A stretch of 64,000 nt of DNA from Pseudomonas sp. 14P_8.1_Bac3 (GCF_025466085.1 NZ_JANLOD010000068.1:62001-126000), one strand, 5' to 3'. Shown: positions 50,393 to 59,484, counted from the first letter of the stretch. Notes: a model not told the origin generated them from the sequence alone. Made by a program: numbers and translations.

Positions 50393-51309
50393 ACATGCGC
50401 AAATTCAAACGCCGCCTCAATCGAATAATTCCCGGTGGCCGCCAGTTGGTCATCGGGGTTCCGTTCATCTGGCTGTTCATGTTCTTCATGCTGCCGTTCT
50501 TCATCGTCCTGAAGATCAGCTTCGCCGAAGCCGACGTGGCGATCCCGCCGTACACCGAGATCTACACCTTCGTTGACCAGAAGCTGCAGGTGCTGCTCAA
50601 CCTGGCCAACTACTCGATGCTCGGCGACGACGAGTTGTACATCGCCGCCTACCTCGGCTCGCTGAAGATGGCGCTGTTCAGCACCATCCTCTGCCTGCTG
50701 ATCGGCTACCCGATGGCCTACGCCATCGCCAGTGCCCGCAAAGAGCTGCAAACGGTGCTGGTGCTGCTGATCATGATGCCGACCTGGACCGCAATCCTGA
50801 TCCGCGTGTACGCGTGGATGGGTATCCTCAGCAACAACGGCTTGCTCAACGGGTTCCTGATGAGCATGGGCTGGATCAACGAGCCGCTGCAGATCCTCAA
50901 CACCAACCTCGCGGTGTACATCGGCGTCGTTTATTCGTACCTGCCGTTCATGATCCTGCCGCTCTACGCCAACCTGGTGAAGCACGATAACAGCCTGCTG
51001 GAAGCCGCCTCCGACCTCGGTTCGAGCACCTTCAACAGCTTCTGGAAGATCACCATCCCGCTGTCCAAGAACGGCATCATCGCCGGCTGCATGCTGGTGT
51101 TCATTCCGGTCGTGGGTGAGTTCGTGATCCCTGAACTGCTGGGCGGTCCGGAAACCCTGATGATCGGTAAAGTGCTGTGGCAAGAGTTCTTCAACAACCG
51201 TGACTGGCCGGTGGCATCTGCCCTGGCGGTGGTGATGCTGGCGATCCTGATTGTGCCGATCATCCTTTTCAACCGTAGTCAGGCCAAAGAAATGGAGGGC
51301 AAGGAATGA
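50389..51309 (+). CDS. spuG: Polyamine ABC transporter permease SpuG/PotH
   Basis: The 306-residue inner-membrane protein has about six transmembrane helices; it opens with a basic arm and VIGVPFIWLFMFFMLPFFIVLKIS and carries the EAA-type loop LLEAASDLGSSTFNSFWKITIPL near residue 203. SSNG-free PotH features such as MMPTWTAILIRVYAWMGIL are visible. Its start lies in the spuF stop (ATGA) and its stop overlaps spuH, so spuF-G-H are translated as a unit. Confidence 0.95.
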   Translation: MNMRKFKRRLNRIIPGGRQLVIGVPFIWLFMFFMLPFFIVLKISFAEADVAIPPYTEIYTFVDQKLQVLLNLANYSMLGDDELYIAAYLGSLKMALFSTILCLLIGYPMAYAIASARKELQTVLVLLIMMPTWTAILIRVYAWMGILSNNGLLNGFLMSMGWINEPLQILNTNLAVYIGVVYSYLPFMILPLYANLVKHDNSLLEAASDLGSSTFNSFWKITIPLSKNGIIAGCMLVFIPVVGEFVIPELLGGPETLMIGKVLWQEFFNNRDWPVASALAVVMLAILIVPIILFNRSQAKEMEGKE

Positions 51310-52196
51310 AGCGCTTCCGTTTCTCAAGTTTCATGCTGGTAGCGGGTTTGCTGTTCATCTACGCGCCGATGCTGATCCTGGTGATCTACTCGTTCAACGC
51401 CTCGAAACTGGTGACCGTGTGGGGCGGCTGGTCGATCAAGTGGTACGTCGGCCTGATGGACAATACGCAACTGATGGGCTCGGTGGTGCGCTCGCTGGAA
51501 ATCGCCTGCTACACGGCGGTGGCGGCGGTGGCGTTGGGGACATTGGCGGCGTTCGTCCTGACCCGGATTACCCACTTCAAGGGTCGCACGCTGTTCGGTG
51601 GCCTGGTCACCGCGCCGCTGGTGATGCCGGAAGTGATCACTGGTCTGTCGCTGTTGCTGCTGTTCGTGGCGATGGCGCAGATGATCGGCTGGCCACAGGA
51701 ACGCGGCATCGTCACCATCTGGATCGCCCACACGACGTTCTGTGCGGCGTACGTGGCAGTGGTGGTGTCGGCGCGCTTGCGTGAGCTGGACCTGTCCATC
51801 GAAGAGGCGGCCATGGACCTGGGCGCGCGGCCGTGGAAGGTGTTCTTCCTGATCACCATCCCGATGATCGCGCCGTCGCTGGGCGCGGGCGGCATGATGT
51901 CCTTCGCCTTGTCCCTGGATGACCTGGTGTTGGCGAGCTTCGTGTCGGGTCCGGGGTCGACGACCCTGCCGATGGAAGTGTTCTCGGCAGTGCGCCTGGG
52001 CGTGAAACCTGAAATCAACGCCGTGGCCAGCCTGATTCTGCTGGCGGTATCGCTGATGACCTTCCTGGTCTGGTTCTTCAGCCGCCGTGCCGAAGAAGCG
52101 CGCAAACGTGCGATTCAGCAGGCGATCGAAGAAAGCGCGGCCGACTCGTGGAAACAACCGGACGTGCGTCGCGCGCAGGCGCCGGAAGCGGCCTGA
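51306..52196 (+). CDS. spuH: Polyamine ABC transporter permease SpuH/PotI
   Basis: The second permease of the importer is 296 residues long, with about six transmembrane helices (FMLVAGLLFIYAPMLILVIYS at the N-terminus) and the EAA loop SIEEAAMDLGARPWKVFFLITIPM. The C-terminus is a charged helix rich in arginine, alanine and glutamate. It ends the operon; a REPIN follows the stop and no clear T-run terminator was found. Confidence 0.95.
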   Translation: MKRFRFSSFMLVAGLLFIYAPMLILVIYSFNASKLVTVWGGWSIKWYVGLMDNTQLMGSVVRSLEIACYTAVAAVALGTLAAFVLTRITHFKGRTLFGGLVTAPLVMPEVITGLSLLLLFVAMAQMIGWPQERGIVTIWIAHTTFCAAYVAVVVSARLRELDLSIEEAAMDLGARPWKVFFLITIPMIAPSLGAGGMMSFALSLDDLVLASFVSGPGSTTLPMEVFSAVRLGVKPEINAVASLILLAVSLMTFLVWFFSRRAEEARKRAIQQAIEESAADSWKQPDVRRAQAPEAA

Positions 52197-52231
52197 GGGA
52201 TAGCCACAGATGTGTGGCCATCCCCGGTTCT

Positions 52232-52326
52232 ACTGTGGGAGCGAGCCTGCTCGCGATGAGGGAGTGTCAGTCGACATCATTGTTGTCTGACATTCCGCTA
52301 TCGCGAGCAGGCTCGCTCCCACAGGT
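52232..52326. repeat. REPIN, subtype GAGCGAGCCTGCTCGCGATG
   Basis: Inverted ends TGTGGGAGCGAGCCTGCTCG and CGAGCAGGCTCGCTCCCACA between the converging spuH and HD-domain genes. Confidence 0.92.
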
Positions 52327-52336
52327 TTTTCAGTGA

Positions 52337-52978
52337 TCAGGAGATCCACGGCGACTTGCGGATGATCTCGACGAAACTCATCGGCTTGAAGCCTGGCTCG
52401 CTGTCCACCAGCACATCCGCATTCACTGTACCGAACGTGGTCTGCGGCTTGTGCTTGAAGCCGTTGGCGAACGCACACAGGATGCACTCCTTGAACCCGT
52501 CACCCCGTGGATGCGCATGCACCACCGCCTCGCGCTGCACAGTGGGGAACGCGGCGTAGTCGATACCCAGCACATCCATCTCAACCCCGGCGGTCACCAG
52601 GGCGACGTTAGGGCGCAAGTGGTGCACCACATTCGGCGTGGTGTGCAGGGCGATCGACAACCACACCTGCTCGATATCGTCGTCGGAAAAACCGTAAGGC
52701 TTGAGGAACGCCTTGGCGGCGTTGGCGCTGTCGACTTCGAAGCGTTCGTTGTCTGAGCGGTGACCTTCCACCAGGCCGAGGTCGTGGAACATCGCGCCGA
52801 CGTATAACAACTCCGGGTTGTAGGCCAGTTGCTTGCGTTCGCCGCTCAACGCGCCGAACAGGAATACCCGACGCGAGTGGTGATACAGCAGGTCGGATTC
52901 GACGTCGCGGATGTATTCCGTGGTGGCCCTGGCCAATGCGCTGTCGGGGATTTTGATACCGGCAATGGTGCTGCTCAT
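52337..52978 (-). CDS. HD-domain hydrolase
   Basis: The 213-residue soluble protein is a single HD-domain metal-dependent phosphohydrolase-like fold. The motif elements are YHHSRRVFLFGAL (first His), YVGAMFHDLGLVEGHRS (His-Asp pair), SIALHTTPNVV and a later Asp in VLGIDYAAF. The pattern resembles proteins annotated as cyanamide hydratase or small HD hydrolases rather than GGDEF-linked HD-GYP. GAGGA precedes the ATG at 52978. It is divergent from a GlxA-type regulator that might control it. The substrate is unknown. Confidence 0.82.
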   Translation of the reverse strand: MSSTIAGIKIPDSALARATTEYIRDVESDLLYHHSRRVFLFGALSGERKQLAYNPELLYVGAMFHDLGLVEGHRSDNERFEVDSANAAKAFLKPYGFSDDDIEQVWLSIALHTTPNVVHHLRPNVALVTAGVEMDVLGIDYAAFPTVQREAVVHAHPRGDGFKECILCAFANGFKHKPQTTFGTVNADVLVDSEPGFKPMSFVEIIRKSPWIS

Positions 52979-53142
52979 GGTGCTGTCCTCGTGGGGAACG
53001 CCGTGGCGGCGCTGATGGAACAAGTCTGTTCCGTCACCCAAAACCGGACAATCGATCCATGGCTGCGATCCCGGCCAATGAGCGTGCATATCGCGCCAAC
53101 CTCGCTTGTTGCGGGCGGATTGGCTACTTTGGTCACACCGTC

Positions 53143-53250
53143 CCTGTAGGAGCGAGCCTGCTCGCGATGGTCGTCAACGATAACGTTGGCATCCTGACGC
53201 TCCGTGGTGCCTGGGTGTCCATCGCGAGCAAGCTCGCTTCTACAGGGGGC
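53143..53250. repeat. REPIN between the HD-domain and GlxA-type genes
   Basis: Inverted ends CTGTAGGAGCGAGCCTGCTC and GAGCAAGCTCGCTTCTACAG enclose about 60 bases in the divergent promoter region. Confidence 0.9.
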
Positions 53251-53284
53251 GGTGCTGTCGAAGCCATTGAGAGCGAGTCACGTC

Positions 53285-54250
53285 ATGAGTAAAACCGTTG
53301 CCATCGTGGTGTTCGCCGGCGTTCAGTCCCTGGACGTCACCGGCCCCATGGACGTGTTTTGCGAAGCCAATCGCTTCCTGGCGCCGGAGGATCACTATCG
53401 GCTGGAAGTGATCGGCGTCGAGCGCGGGGTGATGCCGTGTTCCAACGGCTTGTCGCTCAATGCCCATCGGCACTTCAGCGAAGCGCAGGACGCTTACGAT
53501 TTGTTGCTGGTGGCCGGTGGGCCACAGTTACCGTTCATGAATTTTGGCGTGACCTTCGACGCCTGGCTGCGTGAGGCCTGCGCACGGGCGCAACGGTTCG
53601 GCTCGATTTGCAACGGCGCGTTCATGCTGGCCCGCGCCGGGTTGCTTGAGGGGCGGACGGTGACGACGCACTGGGACGATGCGACGGCGCTGGCGGCGTT
53701 GTGCCCGTCGACGCAGGTCGACGCTGACCGCCTGTATTTGCAGGACGGCGAGCTCTACACCTCGGCGGGCGTCACGGCGGGGATTGATCTGTCGTTGTTT
53801 CTGTTGGCCCGTGACTACGGGCCGGAAGTCGCCCTGAGTGTGGCCAAGCGCCTGGTCGTGTTTACCCAGCGTTCTGGCGGGCAATCGCAGTTCAGCCCGT
53901 TCCTCACGCCGCACGCCGAGGCGACGTCGGCGGTGGCGATGGTTCAGCATTATGTGCTGGCCAACCTGACCGGCGACCTGACCATCGCCGACCTGGCCGA
54001 TGCGGCGAACATGAGTGCGCGCAACTTTTCCCGGGTGTTCGCCAAGGAAGCGAAAATCACCCCCGCGGAATTCGTCGAACGGGCGAGGGTGGACGCGGCG
54101 CGGGTGATGCTGGAAAGCACGGCGGCGCCGTTGAAGACCGTGGCCTATCAGTGTGGTTTTCGCGACGCCCAGCATATGCGCAGCGTGTTCAATCGCCGGT
54201 TGGGGGTAACGCCGCAGCAGTTCAGGTTGAATTTTGCGGCGATGGTTTGA
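53285..54250 (+). CDS. GlxA-family transcriptional regulator (DJ-1/PfpI-like plus AraC HTH)
   Basis: The 321-residue protein has an N-terminal class I glutamine-amidotransferase-like / DJ-1 domain (TVAIVVFAGVQSLDVTGPMDVFCEAN, then LLVAGGPQLPF and SICNGAFMLARAGLLEGRTVTTHW, with a Cys in the nucleophile-elbow position). A C-terminal AraC-type double helix-turn-helix follows (TIADLADAANMSARNFSRVFAKE and LKTVAYQCGFRDAQHMRSVFNRR). Proteins of this type include regulators of arginine, carnitine and glycine betaine use. The gene is divergent from the HD hydrolase, which is the most likely target. The effector is unknown. Confidence 0.9.
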   Translation: MSKTVAIVVFAGVQSLDVTGPMDVFCEANRFLAPEDHYRLEVIGVERGVMPCSNGLSLNAHRHFSEAQDAYDLLLVAGGPQLPFMNFGVTFDAWLREACARAQRFGSICNGAFMLARAGLLEGRTVTTHWDDATALAALCPSTQVDADRLYLQDGELYTSAGVTAGIDLSLFLLARDYGPEVALSVAKRLVVFTQRSGGQSQFSPFLTPHAEATSAVAMVQHYVLANLTGDLTIADLADAANMSARNFSRVFAKEAKITPAEFVERARVDAARVMLESTAAPLKTVAYQCGFRDAQHMRSVFNRRLGVTPQQFRLNFAAMV

Positions 54251-54265
54251 GGTGAGATCTCCTGT

Positions 54266-54360
54266 GCCTGCCAGGGCCCCATCGCGAGCAGGCTCGCTCC
54301 CACATTGGAACTCATATTCCCTGTGGGAGCGAGCCTGCTCGCGATGGGGCCCTGGCAGGC
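54266..54360. repeat. REPIN with perfect 39-base arms
   Basis: Left arm 54266-54304 and right arm 54322-54360 are perfect inverted copies over 39 bases, separated by a 17-base spacer. The arms extend beyond the REP core through CCCCATCGCGAGCAGG into GCCTGCCAGGG, further than any other element in the window. It lies between the converging regulator and acylase genes and could act as a bidirectional stop. Confidence 0.95.
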
Positions 54361-54368
54361 GCAAAAAC

Positions 54369-56780
54369 CTACTGAGCAGCTCGCGCCGGCAACAGCTTCA
54401 ACGTACTGCGTGTATTCGCCGTCACTTCCTCATCATTCAGATGCGCCTGGAAATACACCCCTTCGATATACGCCTCCGCCTGATCCTCGTAATGCCGGTC
54501 AAACGGCACGCCACTCTGCCCGACCGGGTTGACGGTGAGGCTGTGGGCCGGGTCGGCGAAGTCGATCAGGCGGCGGGTCGACGGTCCGTAAGTCACTGGC
54601 CACGGGGCCGGCCCGATCTTCGCCGAGAGGTTGTTCGGCACTTCATGGCTGCCGGGCGCCGCGAACGGCCCGACGTTGAAGATCCGGTCCAGCGGCTTCT
54701 GTTGTCCCAGTGGATGACCATGGGTCAGCGTGTGCGCCTTGCCCCACTGCCATTGCGTGACATCCGCACCCAGCGTGGCCTTGAGGTGCGCGAGGCTCGC
54801 TTGCCACGCCACTTTTACCGTATCGGCGCGGGTTTCCCTGGCGGGAGTGCTGCGGTTGTCCCACCACGGCGAGTCGGCATTCGCCGCCAGCCGCGGCAGC
54901 GCGGCGTCGATCACCCGGGTCGAGAGCAGCGTTTCGAAAAAGTCGTTGCCCAGCTCGTCGTGCATCGTTGCGTCCGCGAGGTTGAACAGGAACTGGTTGA
55001 ACAGCGTGGCGCTGATGGAGTCCAGCGGATAGTCCCCTGGCCATTGCGCCAGTTGCTCCACCAGCTTGAGTTCGGCGGGATCGCTCACCACTTCCCGCAG
55101 CACGGGCAACAGCGGCGCGAGCAAGCGCGGACCGTAGGCGGTGGTGGTGCCCAGCTGCAAGGCCTGACTGGCCTGCAGGTCCCACTTCACGGACTTGTCG
55201 CTGAGCTGGCGATTGAGCTGCTGACCGCGATCAGCCAGATTGTAGTAACCGGGAATCTCGATCCCGGTCGGTGACACCGGCTGGAAGTTGGCGGAGACGA
55301 TATAGCCTCGCGCCGGGTTTTCTTCCTGCGGGTTGGCGCTGAATGGGTAAAAACCGTCCTTGTCCGCTTCGGCGCTGCTGCCGTCGAGGATGAACCACGG
55401 CCGCACGCCCGCCGGTCGCTTCGGCATTTGCGCCGCCGCCCACCAGGCGATGTCGCCCTTGGCGTTGGCCCAGACGATGTTCAGCCCCGGTGCCTGGACC
55501 TTGGCCGCGGCACTGCGGGCCTTGGCCAGGGTGTCGGCGCGGTTGAGCTGGTAGAAACCTTCGAGGATCGGGTTCTGGCTTTCGAGGAAGCCCCACCACA
55601 TGGCGATCGGCGTCTTGCCGGCGGCGCTGCCCAGCGCATCGTTGACGATCGGCCCGTGGGGCGACTGGCGCAACACCAGCGTCACCGGCGCCTGGCCCTT
55701 GACCGCGATCTGCTGTTCGCTGCTGACCAGGTCCACCCATTGGCCGCGATACCAGACCTGATTGGCGTTGTCCGGGTTGACCTTCTCGGCGATCAGATCG
55801 AGGTCGTCGTTCTGGAACATGGTGATGCTCCAGCCGAAATCACGGTTCATCCCCAGCGAGGCGAAGGGCATCAACGCCTGATAGTGACCGTAGAGTTCGA
55901 AGCCCGGCGCCGAGAGCTGCGCTTCGTACCATACCGATGGTGCGGAAAAACGGATGTGCGGATCACCCGCCAGCAGCGGCTTGCCACTTTTGGTCCGGCT
56001 GCCGGAAACGACCCAGGCGTTGCTGCCTTCGAACTGCGGCAGGCCGTTATCCGCCAGGGCCTGCTCGCTGAGGCGGGCGAGGGCGTTGAGGTCTTTCCAG
56101 TCAGCACCGGCGAGCGGCGACCTGGTGGTGCCGGCGTTCTTCGCGAGCACGCCTTTGGGTTGCCAATCGAGATCGAAGACGTTCAGGTAGTCGGCGCCCA
56201 ACTGGTCGCGCACGTAGGTCAGCAGCGGTTCGGTGCGAAACGCCGCGGCAAAACTGTAGGCCATGTAGCCGGCGATGCTGATGGTGTCCTGGGCGGTGAA
56301 CGGACGTTTTGGAATGCCCAGCGCGTCGAACTCTGCAGGTTTGGGATGGCTGTCCTGATACTGGTTGATGCCGTCCAGATACGCCTGCATGGCAATGAAG
56401 GTCGGCGACTGCTTGTCCAGGTTCGCCAGGTAGGTTTCGGCACGTTCGCGAATGCGCAGGCTGCGCATCAGCTTGTCGGTGTCGAGCAGTTTCGGGCCCA
56501 GCACCTCGGCCAGTTCCCCGCGAGCGAGGCGGCGCAGGACTTCCATCTGGAACAACCGATCCTGGGCGTGAACATAGCCAAGCGCGCGGTACAGATCGGG
56601 TTCGTTTTCGGCGCGGATGTGCGGGACGCCGCGCTCGTCGTAGCGCACGGTGACGGAGCCTTGCAGGTGTTGCAGTTCAACCATGCCCTGGCGTGTCGGC
56701 TGCTTGCTGTAGACGTACCAGCCGACGCCGGCAGCGAGCACGACGAGCAGCAGGACGAGCGCAGTCAGGAAGCGTTTCAT
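54369..56780 (-). CDS. hacB: Penicillin/N-acylhomoserine-lactone acylase family protein (HacB-like)
   Basis: This is an 803-residue Ntn-hydrolase precursor that should be exported to the periplasm and cleave itself between Gly252 and Ser253 (PQFEGSNAWVVSGS), where Ser253 becomes the N-terminal nucleophile of the beta chain. The signal sequence is LTALVLLLVVLAAGVGWYVY. Alpha-chain blocks GVPHIRAENEPDLYRALGYVHAQDRLFQMEV and beta-chain blocks GDPHIRFSAPSVWYEAQLS and GFGWS-like NRDFGWSITMF are intact. P. aeruginosa HacB (PA0305) is encoded next to spuH, and the same position here supports orthology. It may hydrolyse acyl-homoserine lactones or other amides. Confidence 0.85.
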   Translation of the reverse strand: MKRFLTALVLLLVVLAAGVGWYVYSKQPTRQGMVELQHLQGSVTVRYDERGVPHIRAENEPDLYRALGYVHAQDRLFQMEVLRRLARGELAEVLGPKLLDTDKLMRSLRIRERAETYLANLDKQSPTFIAMQAYLDGINQYQDSHPKPAEFDALGIPKRPFTAQDTISIAGYMAYSFAAAFRTEPLLTYVRDQLGADYLNVFDLDWQPKGVLAKNAGTTRSPLAGADWKDLNALARLSEQALADNGLPQFEGSNAWVVSGSRTKSGKPLLAGDPHIRFSAPSVWYEAQLSAPGFELYGHYQALMPFASLGMNRDFGWSITMFQNDDLDLIAEKVNPDNANQVWYRGQWVDLVSSEQQIAVKGQAPVTLVLRQSPHGPIVNDALGSAAGKTPIAMWWGFLESQNPILEGFYQLNRADTLAKARSAAAKVQAPGLNIVWANAKGDIAWWAAAQMPKRPAGVRPWFILDGSSAEADKDGFYPFSANPQEENPARGYIVSANFQPVSPTGIEIPGYYNLADRGQQLNRQLSDKSVKWDLQASQALQLGTTTAYGPRLLAPLLPVLREVVSDPAELKLVEQLAQWPGDYPLDSISATLFNQFLFNLADATMHDELGNDFFETLLSTRVIDAALPRLAANADSPWWDNRSTPARETRADTVKVAWQASLAHLKATLGADVTQWQWGKAHTLTHGHPLGQQKPLDRIFNVGPFAAPGSHEVPNNLSAKIGPAPWPVTYGPSTRRLIDFADPAHSLTVNPVGQSGVPFDRHYEDQAEAYIEGVYFQAHLNDEEVTANTRSTLKLLPARAAQ

Positions 56781-56894
56781 GGTGATTCCTTGTTCTTGTT
56801 ATCAGTGGCGGCAGTTCCCTGGTGCCACTGTTTAACACGGCTTGCCGAATCAGCCCATCGCCCGTAGGAGGGATTCGTGTTGCGTTGTTTGTCC

Positions 56895-57476
56895 CTACTT
56901 GGATGTATCGACCGGCCACGGGCAGTAACACCCGACCGCCAGTGTGTGCGTGGCACTCACTGTGCGGCCTTCGTTTAACGCTTGTAGGATCGGCTCGATA
57001 AAGCTGTTGCTCGAATTGCAGGTCAGGCCCTCGCTGTAAGGGCCGAAATACGCCAGTTTGCCGCTGCGATCCCAGATCGCCACGGCGGGGCTGGCCGGGA
57101 TCTTCTCCGACCCAGGGAGCACGCTGATGGATTTCAGGCTGCTCAAAGTGCTGGGTAACTGGCCGTGGCTGCCGGGCTTCTGCACCGCATAAAACTCGAC
57201 GCCCTGGGGTACGTAATGCTCGACCAGTTCGCTCAGGTGTTGTTGGTTGCCGACGTTGCACGGGCAGGCCGGATCCCAGAAATGCACGAGGCGGATGGCG
57301 CCGGGCCCCGCGAGGTTGTCGGGCAGGCGCAACGGATCGCCGGAGAACACGGCGGTGTGTGAGCTGAACGCACGCAGGTAACGGCCCTGGAACCAGTCGT
57401 AGGCCGTCCACAAAACACCGGCACACATGAGGACGAGCAGGCTGGCAAGCAGTGTGGTGCGGTAGGGCGAACGCAT
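56895..57476 (-). CDS. Membrane-anchored thioredoxin-like protein (DUF6436)
   Basis: The 193-residue protein has one N-terminal membrane segment (TTLLASLLVLMCAGVLWTAYDWF) and a periplasmic thioredoxin-like domain with IRLVHFWDPACPCNVGNQQHL, where the usual CxxC is replaced by a CPC pair. Later it has ASPAVAIWDRSGKLAYFGPY and four more cysteines (LTCNSS and VGCYCPW). Such proteins are grouped as DUF6436, function unknown. The start at 57476 has GAGGAT. It is transcribed towards the acylase and divergent from the alpha/beta hydrolase. A copper- or disulfide-related job is possible but not shown. Confidence 0.7.
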   Translation of the reverse strand: MRSPYRTTLLASLLVLMCAGVLWTAYDWFQGRYLRAFSSHTAVFSGDPLRLPDNLAGPGAIRLVHFWDPACPCNVGNQQHLSELVEHYVPQGVEFYAVQKPGSHGQLPSTLSSLKSISVLPGSEKIPASPAVAIWDRSGKLAYFGPYSEGLTCNSSNSFIEPILQALNEGRTVSATHTLAVGCYCPWPVDTSK

Positions 57477-57573
57477 GGGGGTCGATCCTCGAAGGTTGCC
57501 CAGCTTGCCATGCTTGTCGGGACAGATGAATATCGCAGGCTTATAAAGTCCGCTTCGTGCTCTGGAACCTTCC

Positions 57574-58521
57574 ATGTCTGCCACCTTCGACCCCGATCAC
57601 CTGCGTGCCGGCCTGCAGCCTTTGGCTGACGGGCAGCCGCTGTCCGCCGAGGCAATGGCGTATCGGCGGTTCTACGGCCTGGACTTTCCGGGGCGTCAGT
57701 TGCGCGGTGGTTTGGGACGTTTCGAGGTGGACGGCTATGAGGTGGTCAGCCAGCTCTGGTGGCCGGAGCGGGCGAAGGCAACGTTGTTCGTGTTTCACGG
57801 TTTCTACGATCACACCGGGCTCTACCGGCATGTGATCGCGTGGGCGCTGGACCAGGGCTTCGCGGTGATCGCCTGCGACTTGCCGGGGCACGGGTTGTCC
57901 AGCGGCGAGCGGGCGAGCATCAAGGATTTCGCCGAGTACCAGGACACGTTGCAGGGGCTGTTCGCCGAGGCGAAGTCCCTCGATTTGCCGCAGCCGTGGC
58001 ACCTGTGCGGGCAGAGCACCGGTGGCGCCATTGTGATTGACCATGTGCTGAATGCCGGCGCGAGCAGTCCGGCCCAGGGCCAGGTGATCCTGCTGTCGCC
58101 GCTGGTGAGGCCGCGGGCCTGGGGTTGGTCGCAGGTCAGTTATTACTTGCTCAAGCCTTTCGTCAAAGCCATCGCCCGACGCTTCAGCGAAAACTCCAAT
58201 GACCCGGATTTCCTGCCGTTCCTGCAAGCCGATCCGTTGCAGCCGCTGCGGCTGCCAACGGCCTGGGTCGGTGCGCTGTCACGCTGGATCAAGCGCATCG
58301 AAGCCGCGCCGGGCAGCAAACGACAGCCGCTGATCGTGCAGGGGCAGGCGGACATGACGGTGGATTGGCAGCACAACCTTGAGGTGCTCAAGGCCAAGTT
58401 CGATCGGCCGCAGGTGTTGATGCTGCCATTGGCGCGGCATCATCTGGCGAATGAGACCGTGGCGTTGCGCGGGGAGTATTTCGGGTTCTTGAGCAAGCGG
58501 ATCAAGGGGCGGAATCCGTAG
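57574..58521 (+). CDS. Alpha/beta hydrolase, serine-lysophospholipase/monoacylglycerol lipase type
   Basis: The 315-residue protein has the Hydrolase_4 layout. LFVFHGFYDHTGLYRHVI forms the oxyanion-region HG motif, DLPGHGLSSGERASIKDF follows, and the nucleophile elbow WHLCGQSTGGAIVIDH (Ser in GQSTGG) is intact. A later Asp (VQGQADMTVDW) and His (LARHHLANE) complete the triad. No signal peptide is present. The likely substrates are lysophospholipids or monoacylglycerols, by family. It begins 98 bases upstream of the divergent DUF6436 gene. A REPIN follows. Confidence 0.86.
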   Translation: MSATFDPDHLRAGLQPLADGQPLSAEAMAYRRFYGLDFPGRQLRGGLGRFEVDGYEVVSQLWWPERAKATLFVFHGFYDHTGLYRHVIAWALDQGFAVIACDLPGHGLSSGERASIKDFAEYQDTLQGLFAEAKSLDLPQPWHLCGQSTGGAIVIDHVLNAGASSPAQGQVILLSPLVRPRAWGWSQVSYYLLKPFVKAIARRFSENSNDPDFLPFLQADPLQPLRLPTAWVGALSRWIKRIEAAPGSKRQPLIVQGQADMTVDWQHNLEVLKAKFDRPQVLMLPLARHHLANETVALRGEYFGFLSKRIKGRNP

Positions 58522-58531
58522 CGACAGTTAT

Positions 58532-58606
58532 GGCCCCTTCGCGAGCAAGCCCGCTCCCACAGGGATCAATGAATCCTGTGGGAGCGGGCTTGCTCGCGAA
58601 GGGGCC
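58532..58606. repeat. REPIN, subtype GCGGGCTTGCTCGCGAA, with 32-base arms
   Basis: GGCCCCTTCGCGAGCAAGCC...and its perfect complement are separated by 11 bases, between converging genes. Confidence 0.95.
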
Positions 58607-58623
58607 CAGCCAGACGCCGAAAA

Positions 58624-59376
58624 TTACTGGCTGAGGTTCGCAGGGCTTTGCCCCACCGCCAACCCCGCCCGAATCGCCGCCAACGCCGCCTGATAATAAG
58701 CCTGCCCTTCAGCCGACTCGGCAAACGTCGAAAATTCTTCCAGTTCGTTATCCGACAGGTCGCGATACACATACAGCAGTGTGTTGTTCAGATCGCTGCC
58801 GATCTGGTCCATCAAGCGCTGGCGCTGACCGTTCAACATCCCCTGCGCCTGACCGCCGCCGAGCAGGCCGGGAATCATCGAGCTCAGGCTGTCGGCCGCC
58901 ACGCCGGCGATCGCCAGGCTGACTTCCGCACCGGCCTCCCGTGCAGGCAGGGCCTGGGCCAGATGGCCGATGATCAGCAGGCGGCTGTCGCTCGCCTGAA
59001 TCTTCGGCAGACCCTTGGCATTCTTGGCCAGTTGATCGCGACGGGTTGCCAGTAACTCCGCGGCCACGACTTTCCTGCCCAGTGGCGACTGGAAAAACGT
59101 CAGGGCAGGTTTCGGATCGGCGAGGGTCTTGCGCAATTGCGCCTCGGCACGCTGGTCCACGGCTTGCGGCGCAAAGCGTTGGTTGCTGTTGTTGACCAGC
59201 GCCTGAAACACCGCGGGCGGGAGGCTGTTCTGGTAACGCTGCTGCGCCGCGGAAAGGGCATCGTTGAAATGCGCGCGTTGTTCTGGCCAGCCGGCGACCT
59301 TGTACAACTGGTCGTGGCCGTCTGCCCAAGCGGGCAAAACGCAGAACATCAGCAGTGAGAAAAGCAAACGGCGCAT
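58624..59376 (-). CDS. DUF2059-containing secreted protein
   Basis: The 250-residue precursor has a signal peptide (LLFSLLMFCVLPAWA). The C-terminal part fits DUF2059: DLNNTLLYVYRDLSDNELEEFSTFAESAEGQAYYQAALAAI, the typical YxxLSDxELxxFxxFxxSxxGQ pattern. AGGAG precedes the ATG at 59376 and the longer frame to 59514 lies in the divergent promoter. Function is unknown for the family; it should be periplasmic or outer-membrane associated. It is divergent from the 2OG oxygenase gene. Confidence 0.78.
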   Translation of the reverse strand: MRRLLFSLLMFCVLPAWADGHDQLYKVAGWPEQRAHFNDALSAAQQRYQNSLPPAVFQALVNNSNQRFAPQAVDQRAEAQLRKTLADPKPALTFFQSPLGRKVVAAELLATRRDQLAKNAKGLPKIQASDSRLLIIGHLAQALPAREAGAEVSLAIAGVAADSLSSMIPGLLGGGQAQGMLNGQRQRLMDQIGSDLNNTLLYVYRDLSDNELEEFSTFAESAEGQAYYQAALAAIRAGLAVGQSPANLSQ

Positions 59377-59484
59377 AGGGACTCCTGTCAGCAGGCGACT
59401 ATTCTCCGTGCGGCATACGGACTTGTCGAGAATTCGTATCAAGCCGCTGCGCGGCTCTGTCGGATTTTCTGGCGCAGGAATACT

